DNA of 64,000 nt from JAHEJE01 sp965216335 (GCA_965216335.1 OZ244154.1:3410001-3474000), one strand, 5' to 3'; positions 9,712-19,522 are shown, counted from the stretch's first letter. Notes: generated from the sequence alone by a model not told the origin. A program made the numbers and translations.

Positions 9712-10845
9712 GTGGCAGTCCCGCTCATCCAGCAAGCGCGTGTCGGCGCCTATATCATGAAGCAGAAGCTGAGCGGCAATAAGCGCTATCCGCTGGTGCT
9801 GATGCTCGAGCCGCTGTTCCGCTGCAATCTCGCCTGCCCGGGCTGCGGCAAGATCGACTATCCCAAGCCGATCCTCGATAAGCGCCTGTCGGTGGAAGAC
9901 TGCCTCGAGGCGGCCGACGAATGCGGTGCGCCGATCGTCTCCATTCCCGGCGGCGAGCCGCTGATCCACAAGGAAATGCCGGAGATCGTCAAGGAACTGG
10001 TTGCGCGCAAGAAGTTCGTCTACCTGTGCTCCAACGCGCTGCTGCTGAAAAAGAAGATGGATCAGTACCAGCCGTCGCCCTATCTGACCTTCTCGATCCA
10101 TCTCGACGGGCTTGAGGAAGAACACGACAAGGCGGTCGACCAGAAGGGCGTGTTCAAGATCGCCGTCGAGGCGATCAAGCAGGCCGTTGAACGCGGCTTC
10201 CGCGTGACCGTCAACTGCACGCTGTTCAACAACGCCCAGCCGCCCGAGGTGGCGAAGTTCTTCGACTATGTCTCTACGCTGGGCGTGGAAAGCATCACGA
10301 TTTCGCCGGGCTATGCCTATGAACGTGCGCCGGCGCAGGACCATTTCCTGTCGCGCCAGCAGACGAAGAACATCTTCCGCGATGTGTTCCGGATGGGCCG
10401 CGAACAGGGCCGCAAGTGGAAGTTCAACCAGTCGAGCCTCTATCTCGACTTCCTTGCCGGCAATCAGCGTTACGAGTGCACCCCCTGGGGTAATCCGACG
10501 CGCAACGTGTTCGGCTGGCAGAAGCCCTGCTATCTTGTCGGCGAGGGCTATGTGAAGTCCTTCAAGGAGTTGATGGAGACCACCGACTGGGACAGCTACG
10601 GCACCGGCAAATACGAAAAATGCGCCAACTGCATGGTCCATTGCGGCTACGAACCGACGGCGGTCGCCGACACGGTGGCGCATCCGCTGAAGGCGCTGAA
10701 GGTCTTCATGAAGGGCATCGATACCGAAGGCCCCATGGTCCCCGATATCGACCTGGCCGGCCAGCGCCCGGCCGACTACGTGTTCGACCAGCAGGTCGGC
10801 AAGTTCATGAGCGAGACGCATAAGGCCAAGGAAGCCGCGGAGTAG
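9712..10845 (+). CDS. hpnH: HpnH, radical SAM adenosylhopane synthase
   Basis: 377 residues starting with GTG at 9712, preceded by AAGGA 11 nt upstream. The radical SAM cluster motif is CNLACPGC (Cx3Cx2C) near residues 37-44, followed by SIPGGEPL (the GGE SAM-binding motif). The C-terminal half carries further cysteines (CTPWG, CANCMVHCGYEP) typical of HpnH. HpnH joins a 5'-deoxyadenosyl radical to diploptene to form adenosylhopane, the first step of side-chain extension. It lies 113 bp after hpnN and converges with hpnG, whose product acts next. Confidence 0.95.
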   Translation: MAVPLIQQARVGAYIMKQKLSGNKRYPLVLMLEPLFRCNLACPGCGKIDYPKPILDKRLSVEDCLEAADECGAPIVSIPGGEPLIHKEMPEIVKELVARKKFVYLCSNALLLKKKMDQYQPSPYLTFSIHLDGLEEEHDKAVDQKGVFKIAVEAIKQAVERGFRVTVNCTLFNNAQPPEVAKFFDYVSTLGVESITISPGYAYERAPAQDHFLSRQQTKNIFRDVFRMGREQGRKWKFNQSSLYLDFLAGNQRYECTPWGNPTRNVFGWQKPCYLVGEGYVKSFKELMETTDWDSYGTGKYEKCANCMVHCGYEPTAVADTVAHPLKALKVFMKGIDTEGPMVPDIDLAGQRPADYVFDQQVGKFMSETHKAKEAAE

Positions 10846-10854
10846 GGCGCATCC

Positions 10855-10984
10855 TAACCCTCCCCCTTGTGGGGAGGGTGGACATTGCGTGAGCAATGGC
10901 CGGGTGGGGAAAATGATCGTGCGTCGATTACCGGCGATCGAGTTTATCTGAGACGCTGCCCCCACCCCACAAGGGGCAGGGGAG
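10855..10984. repeat. type B inverted-repeat intergenic element, copy 1
   Basis: Lies between the convergent hpnH and hpnG. Left arm CCCTCCCCCTTGTGGGGAGG followed by GTGG...GGCCGGGTGGGG; right arm CCCCCACCCCACAAGGGG. Each arm folds into a strong hairpin. Related elements are at 31287-31428 and 60499-60634. Its position between convergent genes would also suit a bidirectional transcription stop, but there is no T-run. Confidence 0.75.
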
Positions 10985-10998
10985 CACGGTACACAACT

Positions 10999-11748
10999 TC
11001 AAACAGCCCCGATCTGCCGCACCAGACCGGCCCGGTAGTCGGGCAGGGCGAAAGTGCTGCCGGACTGGCGGCAGGTGCGCATCAGGGCGCGGTCGGCGCG
11101 TTTGGAATTCCTGGTGAGCGGGCCGAGCTTGGGGATTTGGCCGGGGTTGGTGATCAGCGACCACAGGATGCGCCAGGGCTTGAGGCGGCCATCGGGGCCT
11201 GAAGCCTCGATAGCCATCGGCGGCAGGTCCTGGTCGTGCGTGTCGATGACCGCGCGCAGGGTGACGAACGGCAGGCCGGCCTCGGCGGCGGCATTCGCGA
11301 TGGCGAAACTTTCCATGTCGGTGGCGACGGCGCCGGTGGTGTAGCGCAGCTTCATCTTTTCATCGCCAGTCGTGACGATCGCATCGCTGGCAGCGATCGG
11401 CGCAAGGTGGATACGGCCGTATTTCGCCAGGACGCCCGCCAGCGCATCGCTCCAGATCGGCTCGCAGGCCTGGACCTCATCGCGGCCCTGGCGGATTTCG
11501 CTGGCGATGACAAGGTCGCCGGCCTTGGCCACACGGTCGATGCCGCCGGCATAGCCGAAGCTGATCAGGCCGCCCACACCCTTGTCGATCAGCAACAGGG
11601 CCGCCCGGCGGGCCGCCTCCGGGCCGGGGCCCTCGCAGGCGATGTGATCGCGGTTGAAATCGGCCGCGGCATGCCTGCGGACAAGCAAGGCCTCGGTTTC
11701 GAGGCCGGTGACGATGCCGGGATGGCCAGGCTGGCCTAAAGTCCCCAC
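10999..11748 (-). CDS. hpnG: HpnG, adenosylhopane nucleosidase/phosphorylase
   Basis: 249 residues if translation begins at GTG 11748, which lies inside the 3' end of shc (13-nt overlap). No ATG lies in frame near the conserved N-terminus (PGIVTGLETEALLV), so the overlapping GTG is the best start. The fold is that of a purine nucleoside phosphorylase/MTA nucleosidase: SFGYAGGID, VATDMESFAIANAAAEAGLPF and VRAVIDTHDQDLP. HpnG removes adenine from adenosylhopane to give ribosylhopane. It ends the minus-strand hpnD-hpnE-shc-hpnG series. Confidence 0.9.
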   Translation of the reverse strand: MGTLGQPGHPGIVTGLETEALLVRRHAAADFNRDHIACEGPGPEAARRAALLLIDKGVGGLISFGYAGGIDRVAKAGDLVIASEIRQGRDEVQACEPIWSDALAGVLAKYGRIHLAPIAASDAIVTTGDEKMKLRYTTGAVATDMESFAIANAAAEAGLPFVTLRAVIDTHDQDLPPMAIEASGPDGRLKPWRILWSLITNPGQIPKLGPLTRNSKRADRALMRTCRQSGSTFALPDYRAGLVRQIGAV

Positions 11749-13718
11749 TGTACCTTGCGCGAGTTGCCGCGCATCAGGTTGGCATAACGGCCCAATGCCC
11801 AGGTCGGGAAGTAGGCGCTGTAGCCGTGGTAGCGCAGATAGAACACGCGCGGGAAGCCGACGGCGGTGAACCATTTTTCTTCCCACCGGGCGCCGTCGCG
11901 CCTGGCGGCGGTGAGATGCCGCACGCCGCGCGACACGGCCTCGTCCTCGACCTCGCCGGCGGCCATCAGGCCGAGCACCGCCCAGGCGGTCTGCGAGGGG
12001 GTCGAGTCCTTGCACTCATAACGCCGTTCCTGCCAGTAGGTCGCACCATCCTCGCCCCAGCCGCCGTCTTCGCGCTGGTGCACCTTGAGCCAGTCGACGG
12101 CGCGCCGGATGTAGGGCTGGTTCATGTCCTCGCCCACGGCGTTGAGCGCGCTCAGCGCCGACCATGTGCCATAGATGTAGTTGGTGCCCCAACGGCCGAA
12201 CCACGACCCGTCGGTTTCCTGCTCGGACTTGATGAATTTCACCCCGCGCTCGATCACCCGGTGATCGCGCGGATAGCCGACCTGGGCCAGGAACGACAGG
12301 CAGCGCGCCGTGACGTCCACCGTCGGCGGGTCGAGCAGCGCGCCGTGGTCGGCGAACGGGATCGAGTTGAGGAAGTCGGCATTGTTGTCGATGTCGAAGG
12401 CGCCCCAGCCGCCGTTCTTGCTCTGCATGCCGTCGATCCAGATGACGGCACGGCGGATGGCGTCGGCATAGCGCTCCGGATCGACCCGATGCAGCAGGGC
12501 GCCGACAGCCGCCGTGTCGTCGACGTCCGGGTAGTGGTCGTTACGGTACTGGAACGCCCAGCCGCCGGGTTCCAGGTCCGGGGCGTTGATCGCCCAGTCG
12601 CCTTTGACATCGGTGATCTGGTTCCTGACCAGCCAGTCGCAGGCCGCCTGCAGGCGCTCGTCGTCGTCGTGGACGCCGCCTTCGAGCAGGGCATGGCCGG
12701 CCAGTGCGGTGTCCCAGACCGGCGATACGCAAGGCTGGCAGTAATATCCGCGCCCGTCGGTCTCGTCCCGGGTTTCGATCAGAAGATTGCGCACCGCGTC
12801 GCGCGCCGTGGCGAAGGACGGATGATCGCGGTCATAGCCCAGCGCATCGAACGCCATCACCGTGTTGGCCATCGCCGGGAAAATGGCACCGAGGCCATCG
12901 AGACCGTTCAGACGCGGGTCGATGAAGTCGACGGCGGCCTGGATCGATTTCTTGCGCAAGGCCCAGCGCGAGAACAGCCGGTTCTCGACCGGGCGCAGCA
13001 CCTTGTCGAGGCCGAGGAAGAACTCGCCCCACCACTTGCCGGTCGGGTTGTTCAGCCATTTGCGGATCTCAACCGGCGGCGTGACGAACAGCTCCTGGAT
13101 ATCGATCCGGCGCGGATTCCTGGCCACCGGCTTGAGCGCGGCAAGGATCAGCAGCGGTGCGATGACCGTGCGCGACCAGTAGGCGAAGTTCCACATGCTG
13201 ACCGGGAACCAGCGCGGCATCAGCATCAGTTCTGCCGGCATGACCGGAACGGCGGTCCACGGCACCTGGCCGAACAGGGCAAGGGCATAGCGGGTGAAGA
13301 CGTTCGACGTCTCGGCGCCGCCATGCGCCAGGATGGCCGCACGCGCCCGCACCATGTGCGGTGCCTGCGGGTTGTCTCCGACCAGCTTCAGCGCGAAATA
13401 GGCCTTCACCGAGGCCGAGATGTTGAACCCGCCGTCATGGAACAGCGGCCAGCCACCGTGGCGCTCGCACTGCAGGGCGCGGATATGGGCTGCCAGCTTG
13501 GCTTCGATCTCCGGCTCCGGGTCGCCGAGGAAATGGTTGAGAAAGATGTACTCCGACGGAATGGTCGCATCGGCTTCCAGCTCGAAGACGATATGTCCGT
13601 CCTGGCGCTGATTGCCGAGCAGATGCTGGGCGGCATCCTGTGCCGTCTGCGCTGCCATCATGGTGACATGGGCCGGGGAGCCTTCGCCGGGCCGGAGGGT
13701 GTGAATCTGTGCTGTCAT
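11736..13718 (-). CDS. shc: squalene-hopene cyclase
   Basis: 660 residues, typical for SHC. The catalytic acid motif DVDDTA is at residues 398-403. Several QW repeats are visible (for example QxDGSWFGRWG and QREDGGWGE in the C-terminal half), and the terminal substrate-channel region is normal. The enzyme is a monotopic membrane protein that cyclises squalene to hopene and diplopterol. It lies 109 bp after hpnE, with a possible promoter in the gap, and its end encodes the start of hpnG. No sign of truncation. Confidence 0.97.
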   Translation of the reverse strand: MTAQIHTLRPGEGSPAHVTMMAAQTAQDAAQHLLGNQRQDGHIVFELEADATIPSEYIFLNHFLGDPEPEIEAKLAAHIRALQCERHGGWPLFHDGGFNISASVKAYFALKLVGDNPQAPHMVRARAAILAHGGAETSNVFTRYALALFGQVPWTAVPVMPAELMLMPRWFPVSMWNFAYWSRTVIAPLLILAALKPVARNPRRIDIQELFVTPPVEIRKWLNNPTGKWWGEFFLGLDKVLRPVENRLFSRWALRKKSIQAAVDFIDPRLNGLDGLGAIFPAMANTVMAFDALGYDRDHPSFATARDAVRNLLIETRDETDGRGYYCQPCVSPVWDTALAGHALLEGGVHDDDERLQAACDWLVRNQITDVKGDWAINAPDLEPGGWAFQYRNDHYPDVDDTAAVGALLHRVDPERYADAIRRAVIWIDGMQSKNGGWGAFDIDNNADFLNSIPFADHGALLDPPTVDVTARCLSFLAQVGYPRDHRVIERGVKFIKSEQETDGSWFGRWGTNYIYGTWSALSALNAVGEDMNQPYIRRAVDWLKVHQREDGGWGEDGATYWQERRYECKDSTPSQTAWAVLGLMAAGEVEDEAVSRGVRHLTAARRDGARWEEKWFTAVGFPRVFYLRYHGYSAYFPTWALGRYANLMRGNSRKVQWGL

Positions 13719-13744
13719 GCTCGTTTCGGTGCGCTCAAACTTTG

Positions 13745-13750
13745 ATTATA
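13745..13750 (-). promoter_or_regulatory. shc: possible -10 element upstream of shc
   Basis: On the minus strand the sequence reads TATAAT, a perfect -10, 27-32 nt upstream of the shc ATG. The matching -35 position is poor (TGCGGC). It may give shc and hpnG a second promoter inside the minus-strand hopanoid cluster. The call rests on sequence alone. Confidence 0.3.
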
Positions 13751-13827
13751 TTTTGACAGAACGGGTTGCCGCAGACTGCAAATGGCCGGTACTGCGCCTG
13801 ACGGACCGGCCTCCCTGTGGCCGAAAC

Positions 13828-15084
13828 TCAACCGGTACGCCCCGCGAGCAGGCCGGCGGCCCGCGCGCCTGAGCGTATCGAGCCCTCGATTGTAGCCGGA
13901 AGCCCGGTATCGATCCAGTCTCCGGCAAGCACAAGGTTAGTGTAGCGGCATTTTTGCACAGGCCGCCGGGCGATCTGTTGCGGGGTTGCAACAAATGTCG
14001 CCCGCCGTTCCTTGATGACCCGTGCACGGGGCTGTTCCCTGTCGCCGAGGCCAAGTGCGGCTGCAACCTCGCGCCACACCGCCGCAGCGATCTCGCCGGC
14101 CGGTTTTTCGGCCTGTTCGAAGGCGGCACTGATGGTGACCGATGCGATGTCGCCGCGGGTGAATATCCACTGTGTCTGCGAGCCGACCATGCCGAGGAGG
14201 GGAGACGCCGACAGGGGCCGGCGGGCGCCGTCGATGCGGAAATGCACGTTGACGATCGGTGCAAAGGCATCCGGGGCCGTGATGCCGTCGAGCAACTGCG
14301 ACGCCACCCAGGCAGGCACGGCCAGAACGACCGCGGCACCCTTGCCGAGCGGTTCCTGGCCGCTGGAAGTGTCAAGTTCGGTGATCGATGTGCCGTTGTC
14401 GAGCAACCCGAGAACGCGCTCGCCGAACCGCACCTCGGCCCCCTTGCGCTCCAGCCACGCGAGCGCCGGATCGACGAAGGTGTCTGACAGGCCCTTGCGG
14501 GCGATGAGCGGTTCGGAATGATCCGCCCCCCTGGCCAGCGTCTCGCGGATCACCGGCATCAGCAGGCGGGCGACGGCCTGATCCGGCGGTGTGTTGAGCA
14601 CGCCGATGGAGAACGGTTCCCAGAACCGCCGGTACATCTGGCCCTGATCGGCGAACAGTTGCGCCACGGTACGGTCGCCGGCGGTGAGCAGTTTCAGGCC
14701 GGACAGGTAGTCTCGCATCGAAGTGCCGAGCACCCGCTTGTCCTTGTACAGCACCCACAGGGGAACCGGCCCCCGGTTGAGGTCGATCGACCATCGGTCA
14801 TCGGTTTCGTAGTCGAAGAAGTCGAAGCGCGCTGAACCAGGCCCGGTCAGGCGGTCGCGCGCCCCGATGATCCGCAGGTAGTCGAGCGCCGAGCGGTTGC
14901 CGGACAAGAGCAGGTGGTTGCCGTTATCGATTTCGGCATCGAGCAGCGCATCGTGAAACGACCGAGCCCGCCCGCCGGCGTGGCCGGCCTGTTCGTGCAC
15001 GATGACCTGCGCTCCGGCGGCGGCCAGATGTACGGCAGCCGACAGCCCGGCGAGCCCGGCGCCTATGACATGAACCTTGGGCAT
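13828..15084 (-). CDS. hpnE: HpnE, hydroxysqualene dehydroxylase (FAD)
   Basis: 418 residues. The N-terminus is a dinucleotide-binding fold (HVIGAGLAGLSAAVHLAAAG, then E32 and GGRARSF), as in phytoene desaturase/amine oxidase flavoproteins. The C-terminus has the second FAD motif (LVLAGDWIDTGLPATIEGSI). HpnE reduces hydroxysqualene to squalene after HpnD and HpnC. It starts 3 bp after hpnD stops, so the two are surely co-transcribed. Confidence 0.93.
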   Translation of the reverse strand: MPKVHVIGAGLAGLSAAVHLAAAGAQVIVHEQAGHAGGRARSFHDALLDAEIDNGNHLLLSGNRSALDYLRIIGARDRLTGPGSARFDFFDYETDDRWSIDLNRGPVPLWVLYKDKRVLGTSMRDYLSGLKLLTAGDRTVAQLFADQGQMYRRFWEPFSIGVLNTPPDQAVARLLMPVIRETLARGADHSEPLIARKGLSDTFVDPALAWLERKGAEVRFGERVLGLLDNGTSITELDTSSGQEPLGKGAAVVLAVPAWVASQLLDGITAPDAFAPIVNVHFRIDGARRPLSASPLLGMVGSQTQWIFTRGDIASVTISAAFEQAEKPAGEIAAAVWREVAAALGLGDREQPRARVIKERRATFVATPQQIARRPVQKCRYTNLVLAGDWIDTGLPATIEGSIRSGARAAGLLAGRTG

Positions 15085-15087
15085 GCG

Positions 15088-15978
15088 TCACAGTAGCCCG
15101 TAGCGCAGGGCGATGAAGAGCTTTTCCGGCTTGCTCACCAGCCGTCTGGACTGCGCCGGGTCGGCAATCTCGGCGTCGCTGAGCGCCATCATCCGCTGAA
15201 GATTGCGCTTGTAAACCTCCAGCATGATGCGTGCCGGTCGCATTTTCGAGCGGTCGCATTTGGCAAGAGCGGACTGAGCCTCCTCGAATGATTCCGTCGC
15301 CAGACCGGCCACTTCGCGCCACAGGCCGGGGAAGTTGGGATGCGCCACTACATCCGCCGGCACGGTGTAGGCAATGCTATGGGCGGCGAGCCGCTCCGCC
15401 GGCAGGTAGAGGCGGCCGATGCCGGCATCCTCGCCGACGTCGCGGACGATGTTGGTGAGCTGCAGGGCGCGCCCGAGATGATGCGCCACCGCCAGGCCGG
15501 CCTCGCCCGGCTCGCCGAAGATGCACACGCACAGCCGGCCGACGGCAGATGCAACCCGGTCGCAATAGAGATCGAGCATCGCCATATCCGGTGCCACGAT
15601 CGGCCCGCGCGCATCCATCTCCATGCCGTCGATGACGGCCAGGAAATCGGGCTGCCTGAGGCCGAAGGTGTGGACGGGTTCGGCCAGTGCGCGGGTGATC
15701 AATGTGGCCGGTTCGCCGGCAAACAGCGCGGCGATGCCGTCGCGCCAGGCATCGAGTTGGGCGATGCGTTCGGCGGAGCTGGCGCCTTCGTCGTCGGCGA
15801 TATCGTCGACCGCACGGCAAAAGGCATAGACCGCGAAGATCGCCTCGCGCTTGGCTTGCGGCAGCATGCGCATGGCGCCGTAAAACGACGTGCTGGCCGC
15901 CCTGACCTGCCGGGCGATCTCGTCGCGCCCGGCCCGGGCATCGCAGAATGATCCGTCGTTCAATGTGTCAGCCGGCAT
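15088..15978 (-). CDS. hpnD: HpnD, presqualene diphosphate synthase
   Basis: 296 residues of the squalene/phytoene synthase family. The two aspartate-rich motifs are AVDDIADDEG and IVRDVGEDAGIGRLYLP. The SFYGAMRMLPQAKREAIFAVYAFCR block is characteristic of HpnD rather than HpnC. It condenses two farnesyl diphosphates to presqualene diphosphate. First gene of the hpnD-hpnE-shc-hpnG run. The partner HpnC is encoded about 3.5 kb upstream on the same strand. Confidence 0.92.
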   Translation of the reverse strand: MPADTLNDGSFCDARAGRDEIARQVRAASTSFYGAMRMLPQAKREAIFAVYAFCRAVDDIADDEGASSAERIAQLDAWRDGIAALFAGEPATLITRALAEPVHTFGLRQPDFLAVIDGMEMDARGPIVAPDMAMLDLYCDRVASAVGRLCVCIFGEPGEAGLAVAHHLGRALQLTNIVRDVGEDAGIGRLYLPAERLAAHSIAYTVPADVVAHPNFPGLWREVAGLATESFEEAQSALAKCDRSKMRPARIMLEVYKRNLQRMMALSDAEIADPAQSRRLVSKPEKLFIALRYGLL

Positions 15979-16273
15979 GTTGGTTCGGTCAGGCTCTTAG
16001 GCGCCATGTGGAGACAGCAGATGGCACCTGATGACAGTAATTCGACCCTGGTCGTGAGCATATTGTCCCGGATGCAAACTGGACACCTCTAACACCTTTC
16101 ATCACCGGGCTTATCCCGCTGCTGCCCGGCTTGGCGATGATCGCTCCTTCCCCCTTTCTGGGCGAGGGAACTTGGAGTGCCCACCTGAACCGGTCTCCCA
16201 GGCCCGAGGAAACCCGTAGCCATCTCAAAGCAGTACACCCGTCAGCGAAACAAACGGCAGGCGCCCCTGGCGC
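15979..16273. other. intergenic region between dxs and hpnD
   Basis: 295 bp without a gene. It contains a partial type A repeat arm (about 16143-16170, CTTCCCCCTTTCTGGGCGAGG) and a short CACCGGGCTTATCCCGCTG palindrome near 16103. A GC-rich hairpin (AGGCGCC CCT GGCGCCT, 16259-16275) overlaps the dxs stop codon and could help end dxs transcription, although no T-run follows on the minus strand. An hpnD promoter may be here; no clear boxes were seen. Confidence 0.5.
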
Positions 16274-18196
16274 CTAGGCCTTGGCCTTCAGCTGCAGCAC
16301 CTTGCCGTTGTGCTTGAGGGCGGCGAACACTTCTTCGACGATGTGATCGGCCTCAAGCGCGGCGTCGGCGTATTGTTCGCCCGGTGCGCCGTGTCCGACG
16401 AACCGGTCGGGCAGGAACATCGGCCGCACCACGGCGCCGGATTGCAGCAGATTGTTCATCGCCAGGAAGTGCAGAACGTGACTGCCGAAGCCGCCGATCG
16501 AGCCTTCCTCGATGGTGATCACCACCTCGTGCTCGCGCACCAGGCGGGCCACAAGGTCGGTATCGAGCGGCTTGGCGAAACGGGCATCGGCAACGGTGGT
16601 CGACAGGCCATGACCGTCGAGCTCATCGGCCGCCTTGAGGCACTCCTGCAGGCGGGCGCCGAACGACAGGAGCGCCACCTTGGTGCCTTCTTTGATGATA
16701 CGGCCCTTGCCGATCTCCAGCGGAACGCCTTCCTCGGGCATGTCGACGCCGACGCCTTCGCCGCGCGGATAGCGGAACGCCGAGGCGCGGTCGTCGATGG
16801 CCGCCGCGGTGGCCACCATGTGCACAAGCTCGGCCTCATCCGAAGCCGCCATGACGACCATTTCCGGCAGGCACGACAGGTAGGCCACGTCATAGGTGCC
16901 GGCATGGGTCGGTCCGTCTTGGCCGACAAGACCGGCCCGGTCGATGGCGAAACGCACCGGCAGGCGCTGCAGCGCCACGTCGTGCACGATCTGGTCGTAG
17001 GCGCGCTGCAGGAAGGTGGAATAGATCGCCGCGAACGGCTTCAGGCCCTCGGTGGCCAGACCGGCGGCGAAGGTGACGGCGTGCTGCTCGGCGATGCCGA
17101 CATCGAAGGTGCGGTCCGGAAAATACTCTTCGAACTTGTCGAGCCCGGTGCCGGACGGCATGGCCGCGGTGATCGCGACGATGGCATCGTCCTTCTCGGC
17201 CTGCTTGATCAGCGACTGGGCGAACACCGAGGTATAGCTCGGCGCGTTCGACTTGCCCTTGTAGACCTCGCCGGTCTCCGGGTCGAACTTGCCGACCGCG
17301 TGATACTTCTCCTTCGGCGCGCCGCCGAACGGATTGCCCTTGCCCTTTTCGGTGACGACATGCACCAGGATCGGCCCCATGTTGCCGGCATCGCGGACGT
17401 TTTCCAGGATCGGCACCAGGGTGTCGATGTCATGACCGTCGATCGGCCCGACATAGTAGAAGCCGAGTTCCTCGAACAGCGTGCCGCCGAACACCATGCC
17501 ACGGGCATATTCATCGGCCCGCGCCGCCGCCGTCTGGAAGCCTTGCGGGAACCGCTTGGCGAGTTGCTTGGCAATATCGCGCAGGCTGAGAAACGGCCGG
17601 GACGACACCAGCCATGACAGATAGTTGGTGAGCGCGCCGACCGCCGGGGCGATCGACATGCCGTTGTCGTTGAGGATGACGGTGAGCTGGCTGTCGCGGG
17701 CGCCGGCATTGTTCATCGCCTCGTAGGCCATACCGCCGGTCATCGCGCCGTCGCCGATGACGCAGACGACGTTGTTGTCCTTGCCCTTGATGTCGCGCGC
17801 CACGGCCATGCCGAAGCCGGCCGAAATCGATGTCGAGGAATGCGCTGTTCCGAACGGATCGTACTCGCTTTCAGTGCGCTTGGTGAAACCGTACAGGCCA
17901 TCGCGCTGGCGGATCTTGCGGATCATGTTGCGCCGGCCGGTGAGGATCTTGTGCGGATAGGCCTGGTGGCTGACATCCCAGATCAGCCGGTCATCGGGTG
18001 TGTTGAACACGTAGTGCAGCGCCACGGTCAGTTCGATGACACCGAGGCCGGCACCGAAATGGCCGCCCGATTCGGATGCCGCATCGATGGTCTCGGCGCG
18101 AAGTTCTTCGGCCACCTGGGCAAGCTGCTTGTGATCAAGCTTGCGCAGGTCGGCGGGAGCCTTGATTGTGTCGAGGAGGGGAGTGGATACCGTCAT
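16274..18196 (-). CDS. dxs: 1-deoxy-D-xylulose-5-phosphate synthase
   Basis: 640 residues from MTVSTPLLDTIKAP. The upstream in-frame extension has no family counterpart, so the ATG at 18196 is chosen. TPP-binding GDGAMTGGMAYEAMNNAG and the catalytic/transketolase motifs DVGIAEQHAVTFAAGLA are intact. DXS condenses pyruvate and glyceraldehyde-3-phosphate, the committed step of the MEP isoprenoid pathway. Its place inside the hopanoid cluster suggests precursor supply is matched to hopanoid synthesis. It may also be the only DXS of the cell, which cannot be judged here. Confidence 0.95.
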   Translation of the reverse strand: MTVSTPLLDTIKAPADLRKLDHKQLAQVAEELRAETIDAASESGGHFGAGLGVIELTVALHYVFNTPDDRLIWDVSHQAYPHKILTGRRNMIRKIRQRDGLYGFTKRTESEYDPFGTAHSSTSISAGFGMAVARDIKGKDNNVVCVIGDGAMTGGMAYEAMNNAGARDSQLTVILNDNGMSIAPAVGALTNYLSWLVSSRPFLSLRDIAKQLAKRFPQGFQTAAARADEYARGMVFGGTLFEELGFYYVGPIDGHDIDTLVPILENVRDAGNMGPILVHVVTEKGKGNPFGGAPKEKYHAVGKFDPETGEVYKGKSNAPSYTSVFAQSLIKQAEKDDAIVAITAAMPSGTGLDKFEEYFPDRTFDVGIAEQHAVTFAAGLATEGLKPFAAIYSTFLQRAYDQIVHDVALQRLPVRFAIDRAGLVGQDGPTHAGTYDVAYLSCLPEMVVMAASDEAELVHMVATAAAIDDRASAFRYPRGEGVGVDMPEEGVPLEIGKGRIIKEGTKVALLSFGARLQECLKAADELDGHGLSTTVADARFAKPLDTDLVARLVREHEVVITIEEGSIGGFGSHVLHFLAMNNLLQSGAVVRPMFLPDRFVGHGAPGEQYADAALEADHIVEEVFAALKHNGKVLQLKAKA

Positions 18197-18405
18197 GACG
18201 TCGTGGGAGATGTCCTTTGGCCAAGTCCGGGCGGTTGCGCGAGCACACCCCCGGAGTTCCATTTCCTATTACTGCGCAGCGGGTTAGCCCGCCAAGGCTA
18301 CCACCATGCCATTCTGAATCAAGACCTGTAGCAGACTTGTGACCGCCGTCAAAGCGCCGTTTGTTCTCTCGACAACACGTTTGCGGCACCGTCGTGCCGG
18401 TGGTT

Positions 18406-19521
18406 TCACAGTGCCCGGCCTTTCCATTTGACGCCCTGGCCCCTGGCATGGCGCACCGCTGAATGCACCGTCATGAGCCCGAACAGCACCGCGGCAACGG
18501 GCAATGTCAACGCCCACAACGGGTTGAGCCTGTAGTGCCGTACGGTCGGCCGGTAACACATCGTCATCAGCGCAAACGCCGCCAGGGCAATGAGGCCGGC
18601 GGCGCTGATGCCCGATGCGACAAGCACCAGCGGCGGCGCCACGTAGGTGACCGCCAGCCCGGCCATGCACAGCATGAGCAAGGTCCAGGAATAGCGCAGC
18701 TGGGTGAAGGCGGAACGGGTCACCATGGCCCACAGGCCGGCCAGTCCGTCATAGCCGCGCAACGACCGGCTGGCTTCGCCGAGACCGAGCCAGATCGATC
18801 GACCGGACCGTTTGACCAGCCGGGCCAGGGTACAGTCGTCGATGATCGCGTCCTTCAGCGCCGCGAACCCGCCGATGCCATGCAGCGCCTCGGCCCTGAT
18901 CAGCACGCAGCCGCCGGCCGCCCCGGCGATGCGGCTCGACGGATCGTTCACCGCCCGGAACGGGTACAGCAGCTGGAAGTAGAAGATGAAGGCCGGCACC
19001 AGCAGTTTTTCCCACAGGCTCACGCAGCGCAGCCTGACCATGAGCGAGGTGAGGGCGAGGTCGCGCGCCATGGCATGTGAGACCAGCCGGCCCAGCACCT
19101 CTGGCGCATGGGCGATATCTGCATCGCTCAGCCAGTAGAAGTCCGGCGGGTCGTCCGCTGTCGCCTGAAGACCGGAATTGAGCGCCCACAGCTTGCCGGC
19201 CCAGCCCGGGGGCAGGGGCGGTGCTTCCAGCACCGTGACACCGTCGATGCCCCGGGCGATGTCCGCCGTCGCGTCGGTACTGGAATCGTCGATCAGCACG
19301 ATATCGAGCCGGCCCGCATAGGCCTGGGTGGCGAGGGACGTGAGCGCCGGTGCGATCACCTCGGCCTCGTTGCGGGCCGGCACCAGGGCGGTGATGCGCG
19401 GCCAGGTTTCCGGCGCCCGGTCATGGTGCGGCAGGCGCTGATCGGCCCGCCAGAAACCGTGCCAGCCCAACGCCAGGGCAAGCCAGGTCGCCAGGCTCAG
19501 CAGCGCCAGAACGAGGGCCAT
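18406..19521 (-). CDS. hpnB: HpnB, hopene-associated glycosyltransferase
   Basis: 371 residues. N-terminal TM (LVLALLSLATWLALALG), then a GT-2 domain (ITALVPARNEAEVIAPALTSL, LIDDSSTDATADIARG, WLSDADIAHAP as the DxD-like site), and two to three C-terminal TM helices (about 265-355). This is the family associated with hopanoid clusters as HpnB. The sugar substrate is not known. It starts one base after the hpnC stop (TAA C ATG), a tight coupling. A 209-bp gap separates its end from the dxs start. Confidence 0.85.
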   Translation of the reverse strand: MALVLALLSLATWLALALGWHGFWRADQRLPHHDRAPETWPRITALVPARNEAEVIAPALTSLATQAYAGRLDIVLIDDSSTDATADIARGIDGVTVLEAPPLPPGWAGKLWALNSGLQATADDPPDFYWLSDADIAHAPEVLGRLVSHAMARDLALTSLMVRLRCVSLWEKLLVPAFIFYFQLLYPFRAVNDPSSRIAGAAGGCVLIRAEALHGIGGFAALKDAIIDDCTLARLVKRSGRSIWLGLGEASRSLRGYDGLAGLWAMVTRSAFTQLRYSWTLLMLCMAGLAVTYVAPPLVLVASGISAAGLIALAAFALMTMCYRPTVRHYRLNPLWALTLPVAAVLFGLMTVHSAVRHARGQGVKWKGRAL

Positions 19522-19522
19522 G

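Noticed and set aside
11826..13745. 639-codon frame opposite shc
   Set aside because: Antisense shadow of squalene-hopene cyclase with no recognisable motifs.
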